Shown here: piece after piece, positions 1-5,609 of the stretch | Layout of the letters: each line of letters opens with the position of its first letter | How positions within the stretch are numbered: position 1 is the stretch's first letter | Source: Actinomycetes bacterium | GTDB lineage: Bacteria; Actinomycetota; Actinomycetes; Mycobacteriales; Mycobacteriaceae | Assembly (NCBI GenBank): GCA_022600695.1 | Contig: JAHZJY010000284.1 | Location: 1-11,214 of the forward strand | Direction of reading: 5' to 3' | DNA length: 11,214 bases | Translations under genes and position numbers: made by a program | The notes under the pieces: model-generated | What the model was told of the DNA's origin: nothing | The model's database searches: none | The model's input: the letters and a program-made list of their open reading frames with translations, nothing else

Positions 1-1143
1 CGGCTGTATCAACACGGTGGTGCGCTGTCTGATCGCACGATCGGCGACCTCTGCCGGTGTTCCGGCGGAAATGACGTCACGCCGATAGGCGTCCTGGTCG
101 GTGAGGAATAACCGGGAGTCCGAGCGCATCAGGTCGTCGTCGCCCACCAGGAAGACCTCCCCGGTGCGGCCCATTCCGGCCTGCTCCCATTCGCGGTTGT
201 CGGTCACCAGTGCGGTGATGCCGGATGCCGGGTACTCGATCGCCATCACGCCGCTGGCGCGACCGGGCGGGCCGATGGGAACCAGCATCCATGCGGTGGG
301 CTGGCCGGCAGGCAGGTACTCCGCGAAGTCGGTGATGTCGACATAGCCGATGTCATTGGTGGCCATTGTCGCGCGGAACGCATCGGGCAGGTTGCCTTCA
401 CCCCGATACGGTCCGGTGAGAACGTTGGTCCCGAGTTCGACTCCTTTGCGGGCGGTGTAAACGACGTCTCCGGTGGCGTTGATCAAGAAGACGTCCCGAA
501 ACCCTGTCTGGGTGATCAGCTCCCGGAAGTAGCCGTTGAAACGCGCGTTGGCGGCGGACCACTCGCTGCCGTCACCGGCGTCATCGTTCTGGAGAGCCTT
601 GTCCCGGTCCCGATCCGGGTACGGCACAGTGTAGTTGGCCTGCAGGTAGCGGGCAGCGTTGGACGTGGGCAGCAGAGCGCTGACGTCGAGGCGGGTGTCC
701 TCAACATCGGCGAATCGTCTCTTGTAGTAATCGACGATCGACTGGTCCTGGTCGGCGGTGATGGTGGCGTCGGCGAGGTCGTCGAATCCCGTGTCGAACG
801 CCCGCAGCGCGCCGGTCACCGTCGTGTCCCGGGAGAACATCACCAGCGAACCGGAGATGTTTTGCAATCCCAGTTCGAGCACCTGGGTCTGGGCCTGACG
901 GATCACGGTGAGCCGCTCGAAGACCTCGGCTCGCAGCGAACTGCGGCCGGACTGGAATCCGATCCCGCCGGCGATAGCGATGGCCAGAGTGGTCATCGCC
1001 AGCATCATCAGCATCAGTTTGGACTGGATGCTCACCCGCTCCAGCAGACTGCGTTTGGCCCGCCGCCGCCGCAATCGTTCGGCGAGGCCGGACCGTGCTT
1101 CCGGCGCAGGCGCGTCTTCGGCTTTATCGGGCGGTGCCGACAT
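1..1143 (-). CDS. Membrane sensor protein with Cache-like extracytoplasmic domain (N-terminal part, runs off the left edge)
   Basis: This is an open frame of 381 codons with no stop before base 1, so only the N-terminal part is visible. The ATG at 1143 is preceded by AAAGG with a 6-nt gap. The first 38 or so residues are charged and basic (RLRRRRAKR). A hydrophobic segment follows at about residues 41-62 (KLMLMMLAM to GGIGF), a signal anchor or first membrane helix. The remainder is soluble and fits a double Cache/PAS-like sensor: GFRDVFLINATGDVVYT at about 214-230 and GRTGEVFLVGDDDLMRSD at about 325-342 are typical of strands that flank the ligand pocket. In mycobacteria this architecture commonly continues into a second membrane helix, HAMP and an adenylate/guanylate cyclase domain. 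That output is outside the window and is inferred; a histidine kinase or chemoreceptor is also possible. It lies 105 bp downstream of the GH13 gene on the same strand. Confidence 0.8.
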   Translation of the reverse strand, partial: MSAPPDKAEDAPAPEARSGLAERLRRRRAKRSLLERVSIQSKLMLMMLAMTTLAIAIAGGIGFQSGRSSLRAEVFERLTVIRQAQTQVLELGLQNISGSLVMFSRDTTVTGALRAFDTGFDDLADATITADQDQSIVDYYKRRFADVEDTRLDVSALLPTSNAARYLQANYTVPYPDRDRDKALQNDDAGDGSEWSAANARFNGYFRELITQTGFRDVFLINATGDVVYTARKGVELGTNVLTGPYRGEGNLPDAFRATMATNDIGYVDITDFAEYLPAGQPTAWMLVPIGPPGRASGVMAIEYPASGITALVTDNREWEQAGMGRTGEVFLVGDDDLMRSDSRLFLTDQDAYRRDVISAGTPAEVADRAIRQRTTVLIQP

Positions 1144-1169
1144 CACGGTCCTTTCGGTTGGCCTCCGCG

Positions 1170-1175
1170 AGGGTA
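1170..1175 (-). promoter_or_regulatory. Candidate -10 box of the sensor gene
   Basis: On the minus strand the hexamer TACCCT (TANNNT type) lies in the 105-bp gap between the GH13 stop and the sensor ATG. A start of transcription near 1163 would leave a leader of about 20 nt containing the AAAGG ribosome site. No convincing -35 was seen. Read-through from the GH13 gene is also possible. Confidence 0.3.
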
Positions 1176-1248
1176 ACGCGTCGCAGGCTGAGGACCGCGG
1201 ATATCTGTAGCGCTTCGGCGGGTGGCCGTAACTGCCGCCCGGGGATGC

Positions 1249-2556
1249 TCAGCGGACGGCGAGGATCAGCCAGCCGTGCGGGGGAACCACTGTCTGGTTG
1301 ACCAACTGTGGCGGCGGTGCCCCGGAACCGGCGATGATCTCGGCCGCCCCGCCCGCCAGCTGTTCGACCGGCAGCGTCATCGGAGCGTCGTCGATATTGA
1401 GCGCAACGACCAGCGCGTCGTCGCCGCGGCGACTCACATACGTGTATCCCCGGTTTTCCAGGTGCAGCGTCCGGCTCCGGGCCTCATGCAGCCAGGAATG
1501 ACGGCGGCGCAGCCCGATCAGGTAGCGGTGCAGGGCCAGGGTGTCGCCCCCGGCGGCATCAAGATCGGTCGGTGACGCGGTGAATTCGGGCCGCACGGCG
1601 TCGTCCCCGCCGACCCGTTCCTCCTTGACACCCCGGTAACCCAGCTCGTCTCCGGCGTAGACGGTGGGGACCCCGCCGAGGGTGAACAACAGAACCAGGG
1701 CATGAGCGATATGTTCGGCGCGAGCCAGCATGCTGGCTATCCGGGTGACGTCGTGATTTCCGACGAACGTCAGCGGGACGAACGTGTCCAGAAATCCGTT
1801 GTGGCGCGCCAGCGCCCAGTCGAGTTCGTGGAAATTGCCGTCATTGAGGCTGCTCCAGATCGCCTTCCACAGCTCGTATTGAGTCACCGAGTCGACGCCG
1901 GAACGCTGGACGAAGGCGCCGTAATCGCCGTGGATGACCTCAGCGACCACCCAGCAGTCGGGATGGGCGCGACGGACCCGGGGGAGCACCTGCGCCCAGA
2001 ATGACTCGGGGACCGCGTAGGCGGCGTCCAGGCGCCAGCCGTCGGCACCGCGGCCGAGCCAGTGCGACATCACCTCGACGGTGTAGTCGACGACGGCGGG
2101 GTTGTTGTGGTTGAGCGTGACCAGCTCGCGATGGCCCTCGAAGGTGTTCAGGTGGCCGGGCCGTCCACGGAACCAGGTCAGGGCCTGGGGATCGTTGCGC
2201 TCGACGGCGTCCCGATACCGCGGGAAGTCGGTGCCGACGTGGTTGAACACCCCGTCGAGCAGAATCCGGAGGCCGCGCCGGTGCGCCTCCTCGACAAGTC
2301 GGTCGAAGTCGGCGTCGTCACCGAGGCGGGGGTCGATCCGGTAGTGGTCGGTGGTGTCGTAGCCGTGGGTGCGGGAGGCGAAGACCGGCCCGAGCGCGAT
2401 ACCGGAGGCTCCCAGCGTGATGGCATGATCCAGCCAGTCGACCAGCCGGGTCAGCCGATGCTCGGCGGGGCCGGGCCGTTCCGCGGCCGGGAAGGAGCCG
2501 ACGAATCCCAGCGGGTAGACCTGCCACCAGATCGCGTGGCGCACCCAGTCCGGCAC
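1249..2556 (-). CDS. GH13 alpha-amylase-family glycoside hydrolase
   Basis: Counted from the GTG at 2556 (435 aa), the protein shows the four GH13 regions in order: region I DGVFNH (about 101-106), region II GWRLDAA with nucleophile Asp177, region III VVAEVIHGD with acid/base Glu206, and region IV FVGNHD with the transition-state Asp269. It opens with the family's IWWQVYPLGF strand and ends with a short all-beta C domain. There is no signal peptide or carbohydrate-binding module, so it is probably cytosolic and acts on an alpha-glucan, maltooligosaccharide or trehalose-like sugar; the exact substrate cannot be read. The frame stays open to an ATG at 2682, but that extension is low-complexity (three VHR units from a 9-bp repeat) and would overlap the divergent thioesterase gene. 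GTG at 2565 is a second option. The 2556 start is preferred because TAGAGT ends 9 nt before it and no Shine-Dalgarno is present. Confidence 0.9.
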   Translation of the reverse strand: MPDWVRHAIWWQVYPLGFVGSFPAAERPGPAEHRLTRLVDWLDHAITLGASGIALGPVFASRTHGYDTTDHYRIDPRLGDDADFDRLVEEAHRRGLRILLDGVFNHVGTDFPRYRDAVERNDPQALTWFRGRPGHLNTFEGHRELVTLNHNNPAVVDYTVEVMSHWLGRGADGWRLDAAYAVPESFWAQVLPRVRRAHPDCWVVAEVIHGDYGAFVQRSGVDSVTQYELWKAIWSSLNDGNFHELDWALARHNGFLDTFVPLTFVGNHDVTRIASMLARAEHIAHALVLLFTLGGVPTVYAGDELGYRGVKEERVGGDDAVRPEFTASPTDLDAAGGDTLALHRYLIGLRRRHSWLHEARSRTLHLENRGYTYVSRRGDDALVVALNIDDAPMTLPVEQLAGGAAEIIAGSGAPPPQLVNQTVVPPHGWLILAVR

Positions 2557-2565
2557 GGTTGGCAC

Positions 2566-2571
2566 TCTACG
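2566..2571 (-). promoter_or_regulatory. Candidate -10 box for a leaderless GH13 transcript
   Basis: Minus-strand TAGAGT is followed by the 7 nt GCCAACC and then the GTG at 2556. In mycobacteria transcription usually starts about 7 nt after the -10, which would place the first transcribed base at the start codon. No -35 match was found. The call rests on spacing alone. Confidence 0.4.
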
Positions 2572-2582
2572 CAGAGCGGCAG

Positions 2583-2610
2583 CGCGATGGACGCGATGGA
2601 CGCGATGGAC
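2583..2610. repeat. Three tandem copies of a 9-bp repeat in the divergent intergenic region
   Basis: CGCGATGGA occurs three times head to tail without a mismatch, followed by one more C. It lies between the GH13 start (2556, minus) and the thioesterase start (2642, plus). It could be a variable short tandem repeat or a set of protein-binding sites one helical turn minus one base apart. Read on the minus strand in the GH13 frame it would encode VHR three times, which argues against that stretch being real protein. Confidence 0.9.
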
Positions 2611-2641
2611 ACCGTCATCGGCACCGTGTTCTAGTTCAGGG

Positions 2642-3265
2642 GTGTTGGAGTTCACCGCCGAGGACTGGTCGGCCGAGGACATCGATCGGATGCGCGGGAT
2701 CTACCAGCCGCTCGCGGAGTCGGTGCGCGAACTGGTGGACGCGACCATCCGCAGCCAGGCGGACGCCGAAACCGTCGCGGAGGTGACACGCGATATCGAC
2801 GCGGCCGTGGCCCGGCTGCGGGAGCGTCAGATCGCGGGCTCATTCGGGGTCCGGTCCACGACGGCGGGGGAGAGCATCGGGTGGGGTAACGCCGTCGTCG
2901 GGATTCGCAATGCCCTGGCCCCACCGGTGCTCACCCGGCGTGACGAATCCGGCCGGGTGCGGGCGGACTTCCATCTCGGCGCCGCCTATGAGGGCCCGCC
3001 CGGCCATGTGCACGGCGGGGTGTCGGCGCTGATCCTTGATCACCTGCTGGGCGAGGCCGCCAGCCCGGACCGCACACCGCGGTTCACCGGGAGCATCACG
3101 ATGCGCTATCTGCGGGCCACCCGGCTGGGCCCGCTGTATGTCGAGGCGACTCGCACCCGCACCGAGGGGGTCAAGACCTACTGCACGGGTCACATCGCCG
3201 ACGCCGACGGGGCGACGGTGGAGGCCGAGGGCGTGTTCATCACGCCACGGTGGCTGCGGGACTAG
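2642..3265 (+). CDS. Hotdog-fold (PaaI/4HBT-type) acyl-CoA thioesterase
   Basis: This 207-aa protein has a helical N-terminal part (about 1-65) followed by a hotdog domain (about 80-205). The signature HVHGGVSALILDHLLG at 122-137 holds the His124-Gly-Gly turn and Asp133 in the position of the general base or nucleophile. The C-terminal strands FTGSITMRYLRAT and AEGVFI are typical of the 4HBT superfamily. The expected reaction is hydrolysis of an acyl-CoA thioester in the cytosol; chain length and substrate are unknown. The start is uncertain: GTG at 2642 is directly followed by TTG at 2645. TCTAGT ends 6 nt before the GTG and an AGGGG run overlaps it, so either a leaderless start or a very close ribosome site would fit. 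The EthD gene follows at once on the same strand. Confidence 0.88.
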   Translation: MLEFTAEDWSAEDIDRMRGIYQPLAESVRELVDATIRSQADAETVAEVTRDIDAAVARLRERQIAGSFGVRSTTAGESIGWGNAVVGIRNALAPPVLTRRDESGRVRADFHLGAAYEGPPGHVHGGVSALILDHLLGEAASPDRTPRFTGSITMRYLRATRLGPLYVEATRTRTEGVKTYCTGHIADADGATVEAEGVFITPRWLRD

Positions 3266-3284
3266 GTGCGGGTCAGGCGGGACC

Positions 3285-3290
3285 GGGAGG
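3285..3290 (+). promoter_or_regulatory. Ribosome binding site that sets the EthD start
   Basis: GGGAGG is separated by 5 nt (CAGAA) from the GTG at 3296. It favours this start over the in-frame GTG at 3266, which has no ribosome site because it directly abuts the thioesterase stop. Confidence 0.65.
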
Positions 3291-3295
3291 CAGAA

Positions 3296-4000
3296 GTGGA
3301 GAAGGTGATCGTTGCGCTTCGGAAGGCAGTGGCCGGTGATGATTGGACTGCCCGGCTGTGCGGTCCGCTGGCTGCCGGACTGCTGGACCTCGATCTGCCC
3401 GGGGTGACGGTCAATGTGCGCGACGCTCCGGTGCGCGACTCGCTGATGACGCTGACCACCCTGGATCCGCCGGTGCAGGCCGTGGTGAGTCTGTGGACCG
3501 AGCAGCACTACGGGGCGACGGTACGCTCGGCACTCGGGTTGCTTGAGGGCGAAGCCGACGCGGTGGCCGCCTATCTGGTCTGTGAGTCGACGCCCCTGCC
3601 GCCACCGGTATCGGAGCCCGGCGAACGGGTGCCCGGCCTGGCCAATATCGCCCTGCTGCGCCGGCCTGCGGCGATGGATGAGGCGACCTGGGTCACCCGC
3701 TGGCAGCGTGACCACACCCCGGTGGCCGTCGCCACCCAGTCAACCTTCGGTTACGTCCAGAACTATGTGGTCCGGCCGCTGACCCCCGATGCGCCGCCGG
3801 TGTCGGCGATCGTGGAGGAACTGTTCCCGATCGACGCCGTGCACAGTCTGCATGCCTTCTTCGGCGCGGCCGACGACGCGGACCTGGCCGACCGGATGGG
3901 CCGGATGATCGCCAGCACTGCGGCGTTCGGCGCCAACGAGAACATCGACACCGTCCCCACCGGGCGGTACGTGTTCCGGAGCCCGTTCGGACACCGGTGA
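3296..4000 (+). CDS. EthD-domain protein
   Basis: This is a 234-aa cytosolic protein of the EthD / dimeric alpha-beta-barrel type. The N-terminal half (about 1-100) begins EKVIVAL. The second half (about 113-230) has GLANIALLRR, WVTRWQRDHTPVA around His140, FGYVQNYVVRPL and a closing VPTGRYVF strand. The two halves look like two ferredoxin-like repeats. EthD proteins occur in catabolic operons (ether, sterol, aromatic), and in most cases the reaction is unknown, so no substrate is assigned. The frame is open from a GTG at 3266, directly after the thioesterase stop. GTG at 3296 is chosen because GGGAGG lies 5 nt before it and because it gives the usual MEKV-type N-terminus. The gap to the thioesterase is 30 nt, which supports one operon. 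Confidence 0.82.
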   Translation: MEKVIVALRKAVAGDDWTARLCGPLAAGLLDLDLPGVTVNVRDAPVRDSLMTLTTLDPPVQAVVSLWTEQHYGATVRSALGLLEGEADAVAAYLVCESTPLPPPVSEPGERVPGLANIALLRRPAAMDEATWVTRWQRDHTPVAVATQSTFGYVQNYVVRPLTPDAPPVSAIVEELFPIDAVHSLHAFFGAADDADLADRMGRMIASTAAFGANENIDTVPTGRYVFRSPFGHR

Positions 4001-4023
4001 CGGATTGGGGCCACGAACGCCCC

Positions 4024-4029
4024 TAGGCT
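4024..4029 (+). promoter_or_regulatory. Candidate -10 box for a leaderless enoyl-CoA isomerase transcript
   Basis: TAGGCT is followed by the 7 nt GACGCAG and the GTG at 4037, so predicted transcription starts at the start codon. It lies in the 36-bp gap after the EthD stop. No -35 was recognised. If used, it gives this gene its own promoter in addition to read-through from the genes before it. Confidence 0.4.
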
Positions 4030-4036
4030 GACGCAG

Positions 4037-4789
4037 GTGACGCTGACCATCTCTGACGACAACCGCATCCGCACACTGACCCTCAACCGTCCGGACGCCC
4101 TCAACGCCTTCAACGAGGCCCTGTACGACGCCACCGCGGAGGCGTTGAATGCCGCCGCCGAGGACGCGGGTGTCGCCGTGGTGGTGATCACCGGCGCGGG
4201 TCGGGCCTTCAGTGCCGGCCAGGACCTTGCCGAGATGCAGGCCCGAATCATCGATCCGGCGTTCTCGCCGGGCAGACACGGATTTCCCGGGCTGATCGAC
4301 GCGCTGAGCCGATTTCCGAAACCGCTCATCTGCGCCATCAACGGGGTCGGCGTGGGTCTCGGCGCCACCATCGTCGGATTCGCCGACCTGGTCTTCATGG
4401 CGGCTACCGCCCGGCTGAAGTGCCCGTTCACCAGCCTCGGGGTGGCGCCGGAGGCGGCATCCTCGTATCTGCTGCCGCACCTGATCGGCCGGCAGAACGC
4501 CGCCTGGCTGCTGATGTCCTCGGAGTGGATCGGCGCGGCGGAGGCGCTCCGGATGGGGTTGGTCTGGAAGGTTTGCGAGCCCGATGAGCTTCGCGCGGAA
4601 GTTCGGCGGCACGCCGAAATCCTTGCCGGCAAACCTATTTCAAGCTTGGTGGCGGTCAAGCAGAGCGTCGCCGAACCCTCTCGGGCCGGGATCGCGGCGG
4701 CGCGGGCCCGCGAGGACGGTTATTTCGCCGAATTGATGGGCACCGGGGCCAATGCCGATGCGTTGGCCGAGTTCAACCGGCCCGGCTGA
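4037..4789 (+). CDS. Enoyl-CoA hydratase/isomerase-family protein, probably delta3,delta2-enoyl-CoA isomerase-like
   Basis: This is a 250-aa crotonase-fold protein, cytosolic, acting on acyl-CoA. Family marks are LTLNRPDALNAFN (about 15-26), the oxyanion-hole stretch GAGRAFSAGQDL (53-64) and NGVGVGLGATIVGFADL (102-118). The two glutamates of classical enoyl-CoA hydratases (rat Glu144 and Glu164) align here with Thr111 and Phe131. Instead the protein has PFTSLGVAPEAASSYLLP with Glu139, the pattern of delta3,delta2-enoyl-CoA isomerases. Shifting a double bond for beta-oxidation of unsaturated chains is therefore the better guess, though the alignment was done by eye. The GTG start fits a TAGGCT box 7 nt upstream; there is no clear Shine-Dalgarno. 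Its last 17 bp overlap the 3' end of bfd on the other strand. With the thioesterase and EthD genes it suggests an acyl-CoA degradation group. Confidence 0.88.
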   Translation: MTLTISDDNRIRTLTLNRPDALNAFNEALYDATAEALNAAAEDAGVAVVVITGAGRAFSAGQDLAEMQARIIDPAFSPGRHGFPGLIDALSRFPKPLICAINGVGVGLGATIVGFADLVFMAATARLKCPFTSLGVAPEAASSYLLPHLIGRQNAAWLLMSSEWIGAAEALRMGLVWKVCEPDELRAEVRRHAEILAGKPISSLVAVKQSVAEPSRAGIAAARAREDGYFAELMGTGANADALAEFNRPG

Positions 4790-4973
4790 CGGCGCAGACT
4801 CTCGACTGCTCGTCGCGGGCCGCGTCGACGATCACCTTGACATTGCGCAGGCACCGTCCGCAGTCCAGGCCCGCGCCGCAGGCGCGGGCGACCTGCTTGG
4901 ACGTCGAGGCGCCACGGGCGATCGCCTCGCTCACCATCTTGCAGGTGGCGCCGGCGCACAGGCACACGTACAT
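4773..4973 (-). CDS. bfd: Bacterioferritin-associated ferredoxin (Bfd)
   Basis: This 66-aa BFD-fold [2Fe-2S] protein opens with MYVCLCAGAT and carries Cys4, Cys6, Cys38 and Cys41, in the same positions as the cluster ligands of E. coli Bfd. By analogy it passes electrons to bacterioferritin heme to reduce stored Fe(III) and release Fe(II) to the cytosol. Two further cysteines (Cys11, Cys32) and a C-terminal Cys59 are not in the ligand set. The ATG at 4973 has AAGGGG about 6 nt upstream. It is divergent from bfrA across a 117-bp region with two IdeR-like boxes, which links its expression to iron. Its 3' end overlaps that of the enoyl-CoA isomerase gene by 17 bp, tail to tail. Confidence 0.93.
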   Translation of the reverse strand: MYVCLCAGATCKMVSEAIARGASTSKQVARACGAGLDCGRCLRNVKVIVDAARDEQSRVCAVSRAG

Positions 4974-4998
4974 CCAATCCCCTTCGATCGTGGTCGAT

Positions 4999-5017
4999 GT
5001 AGGCCAGACTAACCTTA
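4999..5017. promoter_or_regulatory. IdeR (DtxR-family) iron box 1
   Basis: Compared by eye with the IdeR consensus TWAGGTWAGSCTWACCTWA, the site matches 15 of 19 positions; the right half (CTAACCTTA) is perfect and the left half is degenerate. It covers TAGTCT (5011 to 5006, minus strand), the best -10 for bfd, so IdeR-Fe bound here should block bfd transcription. Confidence 0.7.
5006..5011 (-). promoter_or_regulatory. Candidate -10 box of bfd
   Basis: Minus-strand TAGTCT (TANNNT) lies inside IdeR box 1. It predicts a transcription start near 4999 and a leader of about 25 nt that holds the AAGGGG ribosome site. No good -35 was found. Confidence 0.4.
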
Positions 5018-5018
5018 C

Positions 5019-5037
5019 TAAGGTAATCCTGCCATGG
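5019..5037. promoter_or_regulatory. IdeR (DtxR-family) iron box 2
   Basis: Directly after box 1 with a 1-bp gap, this site matches the IdeR consensus at 13 of 19 positions, with a perfect left half (TAAGGT) and a weak right half. The junction of the two boxes forms the exact palindrome ACCTTACTAAGGT (5012-5024). Two boxes in tandem upstream of bfrA, acting positively at high iron, are known from M. tuberculosis. Here the pair ends about 18 bp before the bfrA -10, over the -35 position. Confidence 0.6.
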
Positions 5038-5055
5038 CCACCATGCGGCGCACGT

Positions 5056-5061
5056 TACAGT
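5056..5061 (+). promoter_or_regulatory. Candidate -10 box of bfrA
   Basis: TACAGT fits the mycobacterial TANNNT -10 and would start transcription near 5068, giving a leader of about 23 nt with AGGAG. The -35 position (around 5033-5038) has no TTGACA-like sequence and is partly covered by IdeR box 2, which fits an activator-dependent promoter. Confidence 0.5.
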
Positions 5062-5090
5062 GAAGGCCGAACACCGAACGAGGAGCCGAT

Positions 5091-5570
5091 ATGCAGGGTG
5101 ACCCCGATGTGCTGCGACTGCTCAACGAGCAGCTGACCAGCGAATTGACCGCGATCAACCAGTACTTCCTGCACTCCAAGATGCAGGAGAGCTGGGGCTT
5201 TACCGAAATCGCCAAGCACACCCGGGCCGAGTCTTTCGAGGAGATGGTCCACGCGGAGCGGATCACCGATCGGATCCTGCTCCTCGACGGGTTGCCGAAC
5301 TATCAGCGCATTGGATCGCTGCGGATCGGCCAGACTCTGCGTGAGCAGTTCGACAGCGATCTCGCGATTGAGCATGAGGTGCTGGCTCGGCTGAAACCCG
5401 GCATCGCGATGTGTCGGGAGAAGCACGACAGCACCAGCGCCATCCTGTTCGAGGAAATCCTGGCGGATGAGGAAAAGCACATCGACTACCTCGAAACCCA
5501 GCTTCAGCTGATGGACAAGCTCGGCGAGGAGCTGTACTGCGCGCAGTGCGTGTCCCGCCCACCGTCCTGA
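5091..5570 (+). CDS. bfrA: Bacterioferritin BfrA, heme-binding iron-storage ferritin
   Basis: This 159-aa protein is very close to M. tuberculosis BfrA (Rv1876) as remembered, including the first 30 or so residues. All di-iron ferroxidase ligands are present: Glu18, Glu51, His54, Glu94, Glu127 and His130. Met52, the heme ligand at the subunit interface of the 24-mer, is also there. It oxidises Fe(II) and stores the iron in the cytosolic cage, protecting against iron and peroxide toxicity. The ATG at 5091 has AGGAG at 5081-5085 with 5 nt between. Bfd, its likely reductase partner, is encoded divergently. Two IdeR-like boxes lie upstream; in mycobacteria bfrA is activated by IdeR when iron is plentiful. 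A stem-loop overlaps the stop codon. Confidence 0.97.
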   Translation: MQGDPDVLRLLNEQLTSELTAINQYFLHSKMQESWGFTEIAKHTRAESFEEMVHAERITDRILLLDGLPNYQRIGSLRIGQTLREQFDSDLAIEHEVLARLKPGIAMCREKHDSTSAILFEEILADEEKHIDYLETQLQLMDKLGEELYCAQCVSRPPS

Positions 5571-5580
5571 GGCGGGCACG
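5549..5580 (+). terminator. Possible stem-loop at the bfrA stop codon
   Basis: CGTG-T-CCCGCC (from 5549) can pair with GGCGGGCACG (5571-5580), ten pairs with one bulged T and an 11-nt loop that contains the bfrA TGA. There is no T-run after it, so at best it is a non-canonical or attenuating terminator before the next gene at 5610. Confidence 0.3.
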
Positions 5581-5597
5581 GCGGCCGGTCCGGCAAT

Positions 5598-5603
5598 TAC
5601 CAT
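5598..5603 (+). promoter_or_regulatory. Candidate -10 box for a leaderless start of the AhpD-like gene
   Basis: TACCAT is followed by 6 nt (CGGGTG) and the ATG at 5610. No Shine-Dalgarno is present. The spacing places transcription start at or next to the ATG and would uncouple this three-gene unit from bfrA. Confidence 0.42.
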
Positions 5604-5609
5604 CGGGTG

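Noticed and set aside
2062..2634. 190-codon plus-strand frame opposite the GH13 gene
   Set aside because: It is a V/G/D-rich translation without a domain; the GH13 catalytic motifs on the other strand leave no doubt which strand codes.
2557..2682. Longer GH13 start at ATG 2682
   Set aside because: The extra 42 residues include the VHR repeat and no family similarity, would overlap the divergent thioesterase gene, and lie upstream of a well-spaced -10.
3740..4659. Two long minus-strand frames (290 and 298 codons) opposite the EthD and enoyl-CoA isomerase genes
   Set aside because: They are low-complexity, rich in Arg, Gly, Ala and Ser, overlap each other, and lie opposite conserved genes; they are shadows of codon bias.
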